From Caballeronia sp. BR00000012568055 (lineage in GTDB: Bacteria; Pseudomonadota; Gammaproteobacteria; Burkholderiales; Burkholderiaceae): a DNA stretch of 64,000 bases. Of the stretch, positions 25,937 through 34,269 are shown piece after piece; the first letter of the stretch is position 1, and each line of letters opens with the position of its first letter. The position numbers were made by a program, and so were the translations under genes. The DNA lies in assembly GCF_029439455.1 (NCBI RefSeq), contig NZ_JAQFVG010000248.1, positions 36,477 through 100,476 of the forward strand, given 5' to 3'. The notes beneath the pieces are model-generated. The model was not told the DNA's origin and made no database searches. It saw only the letters and a list, made by a program, of their open reading frames with translations.

Positions 25937-28906
25937 ATGGCGTCGGGTATTCCAAATTCCTTGTCGAGAATGAAACGCACGGGTTCGTGGATCGACGGCG
26001 CGTTGTACGCGGTCGCCGTGTACGCCGTGCCGTTTCTGATCGCGCTCGGCACCATCGCCACGCTCTATTTTCTGCCGCGCCAGTATGAATCGCGCGGCTC
26101 GCTGCCGTTGCCGATGCGCGTGGTATCGGATCATGCGGATACGCTCGATCCCGCGCGGGCGCTCGAAGCATTGCAAGGCGCTCAGCCTGTCAAAAGTTAC
26201 AGCACGCGGCTGTCGGAAAAGCCCGTGTGGTTCAGTTTCACGTCGCCCAGTATGAGCGCGCAATCGCAGACGGTCGTCGAGTTACCGTCGCGTCATGCGC
26301 AAACGCTTGCATGTTGGGACGCCAATACCTTGCGTCCGCTCGGCCGCGCCGACCGCGATTCCACGAGCGGCGAGATGAAACCGGTCAAAGCGGGCTTCTT
26401 CATTCTCGTCGGCGTGCTTCACGAGCCGGAATCCATCGTCTGTCGCGGCACGTATTCCGGTCCGGCACAGGTCAACGCCTTCGCGTGGGACTGGCAGGGA
26501 CTGCGCAATTCATCGCTCGATTTTCAGGAAAGCTCGGGTTTGATCGCGGGCGGTTTGCTCACGCTCGCAGTGTTCGTGTTCGTCACGGCGCTGATCAATC
26601 ACGAATGGACGTACGTGATTTTCGCGGTATGGCTGGTCGGCAATCTGCGTTTGTGCGCGAACGCCATGGGCTGGGACATGCAATGGCTCGGCCGTCTGTT
26701 GCCATCGGAATATATGAATGCGCTGCGGCAGGTGACGTTCGCCGCGTATTACTTATTGACTGCCGCGCTGTTCCAGCAGTTGTTCCGCCGCGAATTGCGC
26801 GTGGTCGGATACCGGTGGCTGTTGCGCGTGATCCAGTACACCGGGCTCGTGCTGCTCGCCGCCGCCTTCGCGCTGCCTTATTCGATGTTCATTCCCGTGT
26901 TGTGGGTGATCGCGGGATTCGGCATTTTCGTGCTGCTATTCTTCCTCACGCGACTCGTGTGGTTGACGCGTTCGCGCACGGTCATGTGGTACGTGGCATC
27001 GCTTGCGATTGTGCTGTTCGCGACGTTCTCGGAAGTGCTGGGCGCGGCGTTTGGACTGAAGGTGCTGGTCGGCGGCGTCAATACGGTGATGGCGGCGTTG
27101 TCGTCGAGCATGATGGCCGCATTCGCCATTGCCGAGCAGATGCGCGCCGAGCGCGACTTCCGGCGTCAGGCGCAAATGGAATTGCGGAATACTTATGAAG
27201 TCACGCCGATCGGCCTGTTTACGCTCGATGCCGACGGCCACTTTATCCGCGCCAATCCCGCTTTGCGTTCCATGCTGGAATTGCAGAAGGCCGACTACAA
27301 GCTGCGCCACTGGAACGACTACTTCGAGCCGGGCGCGTGGGGCGCGTTGCAGGCGCTGGCATCGAAGGGAAGCGATGGTGAGCTGGAAATGGGCGGCTCG
27401 GTGTCGCGCGGCACCGGCGAGCGGCGCTACTTATTAAAGGCGATTCGTTCGAACGGCTGGATCGAAGGATCGCTGCAGGACACGACGGAGCGCTCCAAGG
27501 CGGTCGAGCGGCTGCGCTTTCTTTCGGAGCACGATCCGTTGACGGGTTCGCTGAACCGGCGCGGCATCGAAAAGGCCATTGCCGGTCAGAGCGATGATTC
27601 GCTGCCCTGGGCGCTCGCCTATATCGACCTCGACCGTTTCAAGCTGGTCAACGATCTTTTCGGTCACCGAAGTGGCGACGAAGTGCTGCGGCAAGTCGCG
27701 GCGCGCACGCGGGCGCATTTCGCGCGCAATTATCCGGTCGGGCGGATCGGTGGCGACGAGTTCGTCTGCGTGATGAACGATACATCGATCGAAGACGCGA
27801 TCACGCAATGCCGCGAACTGATCTCCATTTTGAGCGATGCGCCGTATCAGGTCGGCAATCGCGCGTTTCAGGTCAAGGCGTCGATCGGTCTGGTCGAATG
27901 CGCGCGCGGCGTGCGTGTGCAGGATGCGTTGTCGCATGCGGATCGCGCGTGCCGTGAGGCGAAGAAGGTTGCGCATACGCATCTGGTGACGTATCGCAAG
28001 GGCGCGGCGGCGTTCGAGGAGCGCGCGGAAGAGTTGAGGCTGGTGGAAACGCTCGGGCGCAATCGCCTGCCGCCGGGCCTGTTTCTGGTGATGCAGCCGA
28101 TCATGTCGCTGTCCGCGCCGACCGAATCGCTGAACTTCGAAGTGCTGTTGCGCATGAAGGCGCCCGACGGCACCACGCTGCCCGCAGGCAAGGTGATCGT
28201 GGCGGCGGAAGAGTCGGGCAATATCGCGGCGATCGACCGATGGGTGATTTCGACGCTGCTCGAATGGATCGAGGCGCATCGGCATGAATTGAAGAACACG
28301 CAGTTTATTTGCGTGAATCTCTCCGGCGGTTCGCTCAACGACGAGCAATTCATGGAGGATATCTTCGCGTTATTCGCGCGTTATCCGTCCACCGTTCATT
28401 ATCTTTGCCTGGAAATTACCGAGAGCGTCGCGTTGCACGATCTCGAGAATACGCAACGCTTTATCGCGCGCGTGCACGATATGGGCGGCAAGATCGCGCT
28501 CGACGACTTCGGCGCGGGCTACACGTCGTTCAAATATCTGAAGGCGCTGTCGGCCGATGCGCTGAAAATCGACGGCGAATTCGTGCGTTCGATGTGCGCG
28601 CATCCGGCGGATATCGCCATTGTCGAAGCCATCGTGGCGCTCGCACGCAATCTCGGTATGCGCAGCGTGGCGGAGTGGGTCGAGGATATCGATACCTTGC
28701 GCGCGTTGCAGGAAATCGGCGTGGATTACGTGCAGGGCTATCTGATTGCGCGCCCGCAGGATTCATCGGCCATTATCGCGGCGCAGTCGGCCGCGAGCTT
28801 CGTGAAGGACGCGGAGGTGGTCAGTTTCGTCGAATGTCTGTCGGAGCCGACGCAGGCCGCCATCTACGACTACGAATGGCGCGCGCGTGCTGCGGGCACG
28901 CACTGA
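25937..28906 (+). CDS. Membrane-bound GGDEF/EAL c-di-GMP protein with 7TM sensor and PAS domain
   Basis: A 989-residue protein. One N-terminal helix (about 23-45) is followed by a periplasmic domain (about 50-200), then roughly seven helices (about 205-400) like 7TM-DISM receptors. A PAS-like domain follows (YEVTPIGLFTLDADGHFIRA...), then GGDEF with an intact RIGGDEF motif at 605-609 and EAL. The EAL motif reads EVL (735-737) and the later EGVE motif reads EWVED, while DDFGAG (D856, D857) and the VDYVQGY Gln are kept. The inhibitory RxxD site before GGDEF is absent (ARNY instead). So cyclase activity is likely and phosphodiesterase activity possible but altered. It may share a transcript with the FeeM-like gene. 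Confidence 0.9.
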   Translation: MASGIPNSLSRMKRTGSWIDGALYAVAVYAVPFLIALGTIATLYFLPRQYESRGSLPLPMRVVSDHADTLDPARALEALQGAQPVKSYSTRLSEKPVWFSFTSPSMSAQSQTVVELPSRHAQTLACWDANTLRPLGRADRDSTSGEMKPVKAGFFILVGVLHEPESIVCRGTYSGPAQVNAFAWDWQGLRNSSLDFQESSGLIAGGLLTLAVFVFVTALINHEWTYVIFAVWLVGNLRLCANAMGWDMQWLGRLLPSEYMNALRQVTFAAYYLLTAALFQQLFRRELRVVGYRWLLRVIQYTGLVLLAAAFALPYSMFIPVLWVIAGFGIFVLLFFLTRLVWLTRSRTVMWYVASLAIVLFATFSEVLGAAFGLKVLVGGVNTVMAALSSSMMAAFAIAEQMRAERDFRRQAQMELRNTYEVTPIGLFTLDADGHFIRANPALRSMLELQKADYKLRHWNDYFEPGAWGALQALASKGSDGELEMGGSVSRGTGERRYLLKAIRSNGWIEGSLQDTTERSKAVERLRFLSEHDPLTGSLNRRGIEKAIAGQSDDSLPWALAYIDLDRFKLVNDLFGHRSGDEVLRQVAARTRAHFARNYPVGRIGGDEFVCVMNDTSIEDAITQCRELISILSDAPYQVGNRAFQVKASIGLVECARGVRVQDALSHADRACREAKKVAHTHLVTYRKGAAAFEERAEELRLVETLGRNRLPPGLFLVMQPIMSLSAPTESLNFEVLLRMKAPDGTTLPAGKVIVAAEESGNIAAIDRWVISTLLEWIEAHRHELKNTQFICVNLSGGSLNDEQFMEDIFALFARYPSTVHYLCLEITESVALHDLENTQRFIARVHDMGGKIALDDFGAGYTSFKYLKALSADALKIDGEFVRSMCAHPADIAIVEAIVALARNLGMRSVAEWVEDIDTLRALQEIGVDYVQGYLIARPQDSSAIIAAQSAASFVKDAEVVSFVECLSEPTQAAIYDYEWRARAAGTH

Positions 28907-28912
28907 ACGCGT

Positions 28913-29122
28913 TTATACAGCTTTGATCTCGTTCAGCACCTTGCTCGCCGCAATCGGAATGCGCGCGTCATTCCACTGCGCAAGCCATTCAATCTCCTTG
29001 CGCGTGAAATAACCCGGCTGATTGCGCAGCGCGAACTGCAATGAATCGACGATGTGATCGCGAATAATCTGCGGCGCGCTGTCGTCATTGACGATCGCGT
29101 GGAGGGCTTCGAGTGTGCTCAT
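28913..29122 (-). CDS. Small conserved hypothetical protein
   Basis: A 69-residue soluble protein beginning MSTLEALHAIVNDDSAPQII and ending NDARIPIAASKVLNEIKAV. The mix of helices looks like a real small globular protein and codon use matches its neighbours, but I recognise no family. It converges with the GGDEF/EAL gene, 6 bases apart. Confidence 0.55.
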   Translation of the reverse strand: MSTLEALHAIVNDDSAPQIIRDHIVDSLQFALRNQPGYFTRKEIEWLAQWNDARIPIAASKVLNEIKAV

Positions 29123-29314
29123 GATGCGGTTTTGTCGTTCGCGTAATGCGTGAATGGGAAGTCCTCGTCGAACTTAATCGATCAAAATTCCGGAAAAATA
29201 TTGCGACGCGCGGTGTTGTGCGCGCGTCGGCGAGAGCGAAACTCTGCTTGCTAAAATCGGCGGACACGGCTTTACTAAATAAAAACGTTCGATTTAATCG
29301 ACGGGGACACGCCC

Positions 29315-30529
29315 ATGAGCACGTCTGATCGATCCGCGCGCGCCGCCGCGACGCATTCGGTCGGTTCCAATCAACTCGGCATGCGCCAGTTCAACGAGCG
29401 CATCGTTCTGCAGGCGATTCGCCTGCACGGCGCGTTGCCGAAGGCCGATATCGCGCGCTTCACGCGCCTTTCCATGCAGACCGCTTCGCTGATCGTCGAT
29501 CACCTGATCGAAGACGGACTGCTTGCGAAAGATCCGCGGACGCGGGTGCGCGGGCGCATCGGGCAACCTTCGGTGCCGATTTCATTGCGCGCGGACGGTG
29601 CGTTTTTTATCGGCGTGAAAGTGGGGCGACGCAGTCTCGACGTGCTCTCGATGGACTTTGCCGGTGCAATCCGCGCGCGCGAAACGCTTTCCTACGCTTA
29701 TCCCGATCCCGACGTGCTGTTTCCTGCGCTCGAAGCGCGGCTCGGCCGTGCGGTCGAATCGCTCGGCGAGGGCGCGCGCAATCTTGCGGGTATCGGCGTG
29801 GCTGCGCCGCTGTGGCTCGGCGGCTGGCGCGATTTCTTCGATACCCCGCCCGACGTGCTCGCCGCCTGGAACGATATCGATATCCGCGCGCGTATCGAAG
29901 CGCTGACGGAACGGCCGGTCGAATTCGCCAAGGACACGACGGCCGCGTGCGCTGCCGAACTGGTGATGGGACAAGGGCGCGGCCTGCGCAACTTTTTGTA
30001 CGTGTTTATCGGCACGTTTATCGGCGGCGGTCTGGTGATCGATGGACGTTTGCACGCCGGACCGGGCGGCAACGCCGGCGCGATCGGTTCCTTGCCGATG
30101 CCGGGCAGCGCGGGCCAATTGCTGAATGTCGCGTCGGTCTATGTGCTGGAGAAAGCGTTCGCGTCGGTAGGCGCGCCCGCCGAAGCAGCCCACGACGCGC
30201 GTGCGCTCTCTCCCGATTTGCGCGGCCTGTCCGACGACTGGATGCGCGAAACGTGTCCGGCGATTGCGGGAAGTATCGCGTCGGCGTCGGCCTTGCTCGA
30301 TCTCGAAGCGGTGGTGATCGACGGCGAAATCGATCGTGCGCTGTTGCGCGATGTCATCGGCCGAACGGATGAGGCGCTCGGCGTTTTCGACTGGCAAGGT
30401 ATGACGCGCCCGTGTCTGATCGAAGGTCTGATCGGCCCCGACGCCCGCGCAATGGGCGGCGCGATCCTGCCGCTCTATGCGCATTTCGCGCCGAAGCACG
30501 AGCTTTTCCTGAAACCGCTCGACGCATAA
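29315..30529 (+). CDS. ROK-family transcriptional regulator
   Basis: A 404-residue NagC/XylR-type protein. The N-terminal winged helix is RQFNERIVLQAIRLHGALPKADIARFTRLSMQTASLIVDHLIEDGLL. An actin/hexokinase-like ROK fold follows, with GIGVAAPLWLGGW, FAKDTTAACAAELVMGQG and the phosphate-binding loop YVFIGTFIGGGLVIDGRLHAGPGGNAGAIGS. The cysteine cluster that binds zinc in many ROK proteins is missing here. No sugar genes adjoin it, so its regulon is not evident from position. Confidence 0.88.
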   Translation: MSTSDRSARAAATHSVGSNQLGMRQFNERIVLQAIRLHGALPKADIARFTRLSMQTASLIVDHLIEDGLLAKDPRTRVRGRIGQPSVPISLRADGAFFIGVKVGRRSLDVLSMDFAGAIRARETLSYAYPDPDVLFPALEARLGRAVESLGEGARNLAGIGVAAPLWLGGWRDFFDTPPDVLAAWNDIDIRARIEALTERPVEFAKDTTAACAAELVMGQGRGLRNFLYVFIGTFIGGGLVIDGRLHAGPGGNAGAIGSLPMPGSAGQLLNVASVYVLEKAFASVGAPAEAAHDARALSPDLRGLSDDWMRETCPAIAGSIASASALLDLEAVVIDGEIDRALLRDVIGRTDEALGVFDWQGMTRPCLIEGLIGPDARAMGGAILPLYAHFAPKHELFLKPLDA

Positions 30530-30531
30530 AC

Positions 30532-30563
30532 AAACGCCTCGCCGGAACATCGACGAGGCGTTT
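30532..30563 (+). terminator. Rho-independent terminator after the ROK gene
   Basis: AAACGCCTCG pairs with CGAGGCGTTT, followed by further T residues. It starts 3 bases after the ROK stop codon. Confidence 0.85.
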
Positions 30564-30583
30564 TTCGAAACGATGCGTTCGAA

Positions 30584-30835
30584 TCAGCTGCGTTTGCGGA
30601 TCATTCCCCAGAGGAACAGCAAGATGATCGCGCCGACGACCGATGCGATCCATCCCGCCGGCTGCCCCGGCTGATACCAGCCGAAGAAACGCCCGATATA
30701 CCCCGCGACCAGCGATCCGAGAATGCCGAGCACGATGGTCATGATCCAGCCCATGCTGTCGTCGCCGGGCTTGATGGCGCGCGCGATAAGGCCGACGATC
30801 AGCCCGACGATCAAAGTACCGATAAATGCAAGCAT
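30584..30835 (-). CDS. GlsB/YeaQ/YmgE family stress-response membrane protein
   Basis: An 83-residue inner-membrane protein with three hydrophobic helices and the family glycine pattern: MLAFIGTLIVGLIVGLIARA, then IKPGDDSMGWIMTIVLGILG, then SLVAGYIGRFFGWYQPGQPA. The start at 30835 has AAGGAG 7 bases upstream; the longer frame to 30907 is not supported. Relatives are general stress proteins of unclear mechanism. Confidence 0.9.
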   Translation of the reverse strand: MLAFIGTLIVGLIVGLIARAIKPGDDSMGWIMTIVLGILGSLVAGYIGRFFGWYQPGQPAGWIASVVGAIILLFLWGMIRKRS

Positions 30836-31063
30836 GCGGTTGCTCCTTCTGAAAAATGCTGCTTTTTGGCTGCGTGTGTGTTGAATCCGGGGAGCATCCC
30901 GGTGCATTCAAAGTAGCACGCGCGAATGGGTTTGGGTATGACAGCGGCATCGGCCGGATATAGGCCGAATGGCCAGGGTATTTGCACGCGCCGTGCCCGC
31001 GCCGTGTATCGAAACGCAGCAAGGTAAAATTCGATGCTTCGTCTCACCGAATTCCGCCTTGCC

Positions 31064-31555
31064 ATGACCGATTCCGATTTCCCATCCGCCGATAACGACG
31101 TCATCCACGAAGACCGCCTCTGGCGCGACGACGGCTGGACTGCGCGCGTGATCAAGAACGAAGACGACGACGGCTGGGCCGTCGAAATGATCCAGGAGGG
31201 CGAAGCGGAACCCGCGCTGGTCGGCCCGTGGACGATGGGCCGCGACAAGAAGAACCCCAAGCCGCTCGATGCCAACGCGTTTCGCACACTGGTGAAAACG
31301 GCCTCGGAAGTATTGCGTCGGCATGAACAACAACGCCACGCGATGCTGCACAAGAACGTGACCATCGACGTGGACGGCGAAGACGTGACGATCACACTCG
31401 ATATCGTTCCCGACGACGACGATCCGCACGCCAACCTCAAAGCCTTCGATCCCTACGGCACGCAACTCGCGCATGTGCGCGTATCGCCGGCATTCAAGCT
31501 CAACAAAGCCAGCGCCGAACGCTGGGCGGAAAACGAGTACGCCAAGCCGAACTGA
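31064..31555 (+). CDS. Conserved acidic hypothetical protein
   Basis: A 163-residue soluble, very acidic protein (NEDDDGWAVEMIQEGEAEPA, later TLDIVPDDDDPHANLKAFDP). MTDSDFPSADNDVIHEDRLW is the probable start at 31064; an in-frame ATG lies at 31034. The even hydrophilic composition suggests a cytoplasmic protein. I recognise no family. A bidirectional hairpin follows. Confidence 0.65.
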   Translation: MTDSDFPSADNDVIHEDRLWRDDGWTARVIKNEDDDGWAVEMIQEGEAEPALVGPWTMGRDKKNPKPLDANAFRTLVKTASEVLRRHEQQRHAMLHKNVTIDVDGEDVTITLDIVPDDDDPHANLKAFDPYGTQLAHVRVSPAFKLNKASAERWAENEYAKPN

Positions 31556-31570
31556 GCGACAGCCAAAAAA

Positions 31571-31602
31571 AATGCCGCCCTGTTGTCACACACGGCGGCA
31601 TT
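31571..31602. terminator. Bidirectional rho-independent terminator
   Basis: AATGCCGCC pairs with GGCGGCATT, with an A run before and T-rich sequence after. It separates two convergent genes. Confidence 0.85.
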
Positions 31603-31625
31603 TGCTTTTGCGCTTTCGCAGCGCC

Positions 31626-33425
31626 TTATTTCACGACGAACTCGATACGGCGATTGGCGAAACGACCGCTTGCCGTCGCGTTGTCAGCGACAGGATTTGC
31701 GTCGCCGTGGCCGGTGGCGGTCAGCGTCTGCGACGGCACGCCCGCACGCACCAGGAAGCCGCGCACCGATTGCGCGCGTTCTTTCGACATTTCCAGCTTG
31801 ACCGGCTCGGTGCCGACGGAATCGGAGTAGCCCGCGATTTCGAGATTGACCATCGAGCCCTTCGCCGCGCAGCTCTTGAGCAATTGCGCGGTCTCGCCGA
31901 GCGTCGAGTAGGCGTTCTCCGGAACGGTCGCGCTGGAGCGCGCGAAGTTGACCACTTGCAGGTCGAGCACCTTGGTCAGCTTGTCGCCGGAGCAGGCGTC
32001 GTCGGTCGCGAGCAGGACTTTCATCGCGCTGCGGAACGACTGCGTAGCGCTGGCGACCGCGCTGTCGGCATCGAACGAACTTACCTGGAACATACCGCCC
32101 AGCGCCGCTTTCAGCCGATTCAGCCAGCCGAGCGAGGAGTTGGCGGCGGTGCCGCTCAACTCGATCTTCGATCCGGATGCCGTTACTTCTGCGCCGGGGA
32201 CGGCCATCAGCGGCACGAAATCCTTCAGGCGCGACAGCCACGCGGCGGGCGACGTACCCGGCACCACCGAAATATTAGCGACGTATTTCTTCTCGAAGCG
32301 ATGCGTAAGTGCGGCGATCAATTGTTGCTTCTCCGCCTCCGTGCCGACCGTGGCTTCGACGGTCGGAACACCGGCGGCGCTGACATTGAAGACCAGCTTC
32401 GCGTCGTTGGAATTGCCTGCCGGAGCCGCACTCGCCGATGCGGCCACTACGGGAACTGCCGCCGCCGTTTCACTGGCCGTGACAACGGCTTGCGCGGATT
32501 CATCGGAGGGCGCGGACGCGACGGGCTGTACTTCCGGAGCGACCGGCGCGGTTACCACCGGCGGATTCAGGCTGACGCTGTCGGTACGCGTGAAGCCGTG
32601 GTAGTACACCAGCGCGAGAATGGCGGCGAGCACTGCGAACAGCAGCCAGACCCATTTGTTCGAACGTTTCGGCGGCGTCTTGCGGACCGCCTGGCGCGGC
32701 GGCTGTGCAGCGGGCGCGGCCGATTCGTCAGGCGCCGGCACGGTTGCCTTGGCCTTTGGCGACACGTTCCCGACCGTTCCCGCAGCGTTCGCGTTTGCGT
32801 TTGCGTTCGCCGCATCCTGGCGCTCTTCGAACACGGAACCGACGGCGTCCAGGCGCGCGATGATGCTATTCGTGAACCCGTCCGTGTTGGTCACGCCGAT
32901 CGCCGTTGCTACGGCGTTGCTCATGGAGGCTTTGATCTCGCCCACCTGGTCGCGCAGCAACAGCGGCAACTGCGCCAGTCCCCATTGCGCCAGCAGGAAA
33001 TGCCGTTTGACGATGCCGAACAACACCGCCGCGACAACGCCCGCGAGCGCGGATGTCGCTTGCGTGGGCACGCCGGTTTCTGCTGCGACGGCATCGGTCA
33101 GCAGATCCATGCGGTGACCGGAGACGAGCGCGTACAGCGAATGACCGTTGGCTTCGAGATGCTTGAGGCCGCCGGTGGTCGAAATCAGCTTGTCGAGCTG
33201 ATCGACGATATGAGCGTTTGTCTCGGGCAACATGACGGTATTGAACAGCGAGCGCGCGCCCGGCGCGAGCGATGCGCGGTCCATCATCATGGCGACGACG
33301 CCGGGAGCCGTGCGCGAGGCGATTTGCCGGACGATTTGCCCCGGAATGCCGAACTGTTGCGCGAGCTGTTCCCCAATGCTTTCTGAGATCGTGGAGTTGA
33401 CCGCCTGGACCAGATTGATACTCAT
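31626..33425 (-). CDS. DUF937-OmpA fusion protein (envelope-spanning)
   Basis: A 599-residue protein with four parts. Residues about 1-180 are a DUF937-like helical domain (NSTISESIGEQLAQQFGIPG...). A Pro/Ala-rich linker leads to one membrane helix (NKWVWLLFAVLAAILALVYY, about 280-300). Residues about 350-470 contain one or two BON-like folds (AAGVPTVEATVGTEAEKQQL; PGAEVTASGSKIELSGTAAN). A C-terminal OmpA domain ends it (VNFARSSATVPENAYSTLGE, LEIAGYSDSVGTEPVKLEMS, RFANRRIEFVVK). The order predicts DUF937 in the cytoplasm and OmpA on the cell wall. ATG 33425 is preceded by AAGGA; the frame also allows a TTG at 33434. Confidence 0.85.
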   Translation of the reverse strand: MSINLVQAVNSTISESIGEQLAQQFGIPGQIVRQIASRTAPGVVAMMMDRASLAPGARSLFNTVMLPETNAHIVDQLDKLISTTGGLKHLEANGHSLYALVSGHRMDLLTDAVAAETGVPTQATSALAGVVAAVLFGIVKRHFLLAQWGLAQLPLLLRDQVGEIKASMSNAVATAIGVTNTDGFTNSIIARLDAVGSVFEERQDAANANANANAAGTVGNVSPKAKATVPAPDESAAPAAQPPRQAVRKTPPKRSNKWVWLLFAVLAAILALVYYHGFTRTDSVSLNPPVVTAPVAPEVQPVASAPSDESAQAVVTASETAAAVPVVAASASAAPAGNSNDAKLVFNVSAAGVPTVEATVGTEAEKQQLIAALTHRFEKKYVANISVVPGTSPAAWLSRLKDFVPLMAVPGAEVTASGSKIELSGTAANSSLGWLNRLKAALGGMFQVSSFDADSAVASATQSFRSAMKVLLATDDACSGDKLTKVLDLQVVNFARSSATVPENAYSTLGETAQLLKSCAAKGSMVNLEIAGYSDSVGTEPVKLEMSKERAQSVRGFLVRAGVPSQTLTATGHGDANPVADNATASGRFANRRIEFVVK

Positions 33426-33596
33426 CGACTGCAATCCTTTTTTGCGTATGCGCCAATGACAGGCGCATGTGAACCGCGCATTTTATATGTCAAGGTATCC
33501 TGAAAAGAGGCTGCAATATTTATTGACGAAATCAACGCCTTTAGTTCGATTTGCGTCATTTTTTACAGTTACTTCGATAGACGCGCCAACGTCGAT

Positions 33597-33833
33597 TCAA
33601 CGTGCGCGCGGCGACGTATCTTTGAAGAAGCTGATCAGGCGCTTGCCCGCGATTGCAAGCCACGACGGCTCGCCCGGCGTCTGCCCGTGATTGCGCACGT
33701 CGAGCGCGATGACCGACAGCAGTGAATGCGACCGAACGAAGTTGCGGTACGATGCATCGAGCGGTGAAGTCCAGACGCACGCACGGCAGTCATGCTTGGA
33801 GCACGAATTGCAGGGAGGTTGATCGCGGTTCAT
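33597..33833 (-). CDS. Small protein with a CxxC-x4-CxxC motif, unknown function
   Basis: A 78-residue protein starting MNRDQPPCNSCSKHDCRACV, so four cysteines are spaced like a zinc knuckle or Fe-S site near the N terminus. The remainder is basic and unremarkable. ATG 33833 has AAGGA about 7 bases upstream. I recognise no family; overlap with other frames is minor. It could still be a chance frame. Confidence 0.45.
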   Translation of the reverse strand: MNRDQPPCNSCSKHDCRACVWTSPLDASYRNFVRSHSLLSVIALDVRNHGQTPGEPSWLAIAGKRLISFFKDTSPRAR

Positions 33834-33962
33834 GGAATGTCCTTGAAAAGTATCCATGAATGATGTTCGATCTATCGACGAGAATCGATCAGAGACCTCT
33901 TATTGAACTTTGAATTTCAGAATAGTAAATGGCGACGCGGCCTATTTTTGAGGAGACAGACC

Positions 33963-34259
33963 GTGCATTACCTGCTGATTTATGAACTGTGTTCGGACTA
34001 TCTCGAACGCCGCGCGCAATTCCGCGATGCGCATCTGGCGCTGGCGTGGCACGCGGCAGAGTGTGGCGATATCGTGCTGGCGGGCGCGCTCGATGCGCCC
34101 GCCGACCGCGCCATGCTGCTATTCGATACCGACTCGGCGGAGATCGTCGAGAAATTCGCGCGCAACGATCCGTACGTGGTGAACGGACTCGTTGAGCGAT
34201 GGGAAGTGCGCAAGTGGAACACGGTCGTGGGCGAAAGCGCGGCCACGCCCGTGCGCTGA
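33963..34259 (+). CDS. YciI family protein
   Basis: A 98-residue YciI-like ferredoxin-fold protein: HYLLIYELCSDYLERRAQFRDAHLALAW, GDIVLAGALDAPADRAMLLFD, FARNDPYVVNGLVERWEVRKW. The His-Asp pair proposed as catalytic in YciI (in RDAHLALAWH and NDPYV) is present. The start is GTG at 33963, set by a strong GAGGAGA ribosome site. Substrate is unknown. Confidence 0.82.
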   Translation: MHYLLIYELCSDYLERRAQFRDAHLALAWHAAECGDIVLAGALDAPADRAMLLFDTDSAEIVEKFARNDPYVVNGLVERWEVRKWNTVVGESAATPVR

Positions 34260-34269
34260 ACGCCGAAGA

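Noticed and set aside
33469-33690. 73-codon plus-strand frame overlapping the Cys-cluster gene
   Set aside because: No ribosome site and no protein-like pattern; the opposite strand has the better start.
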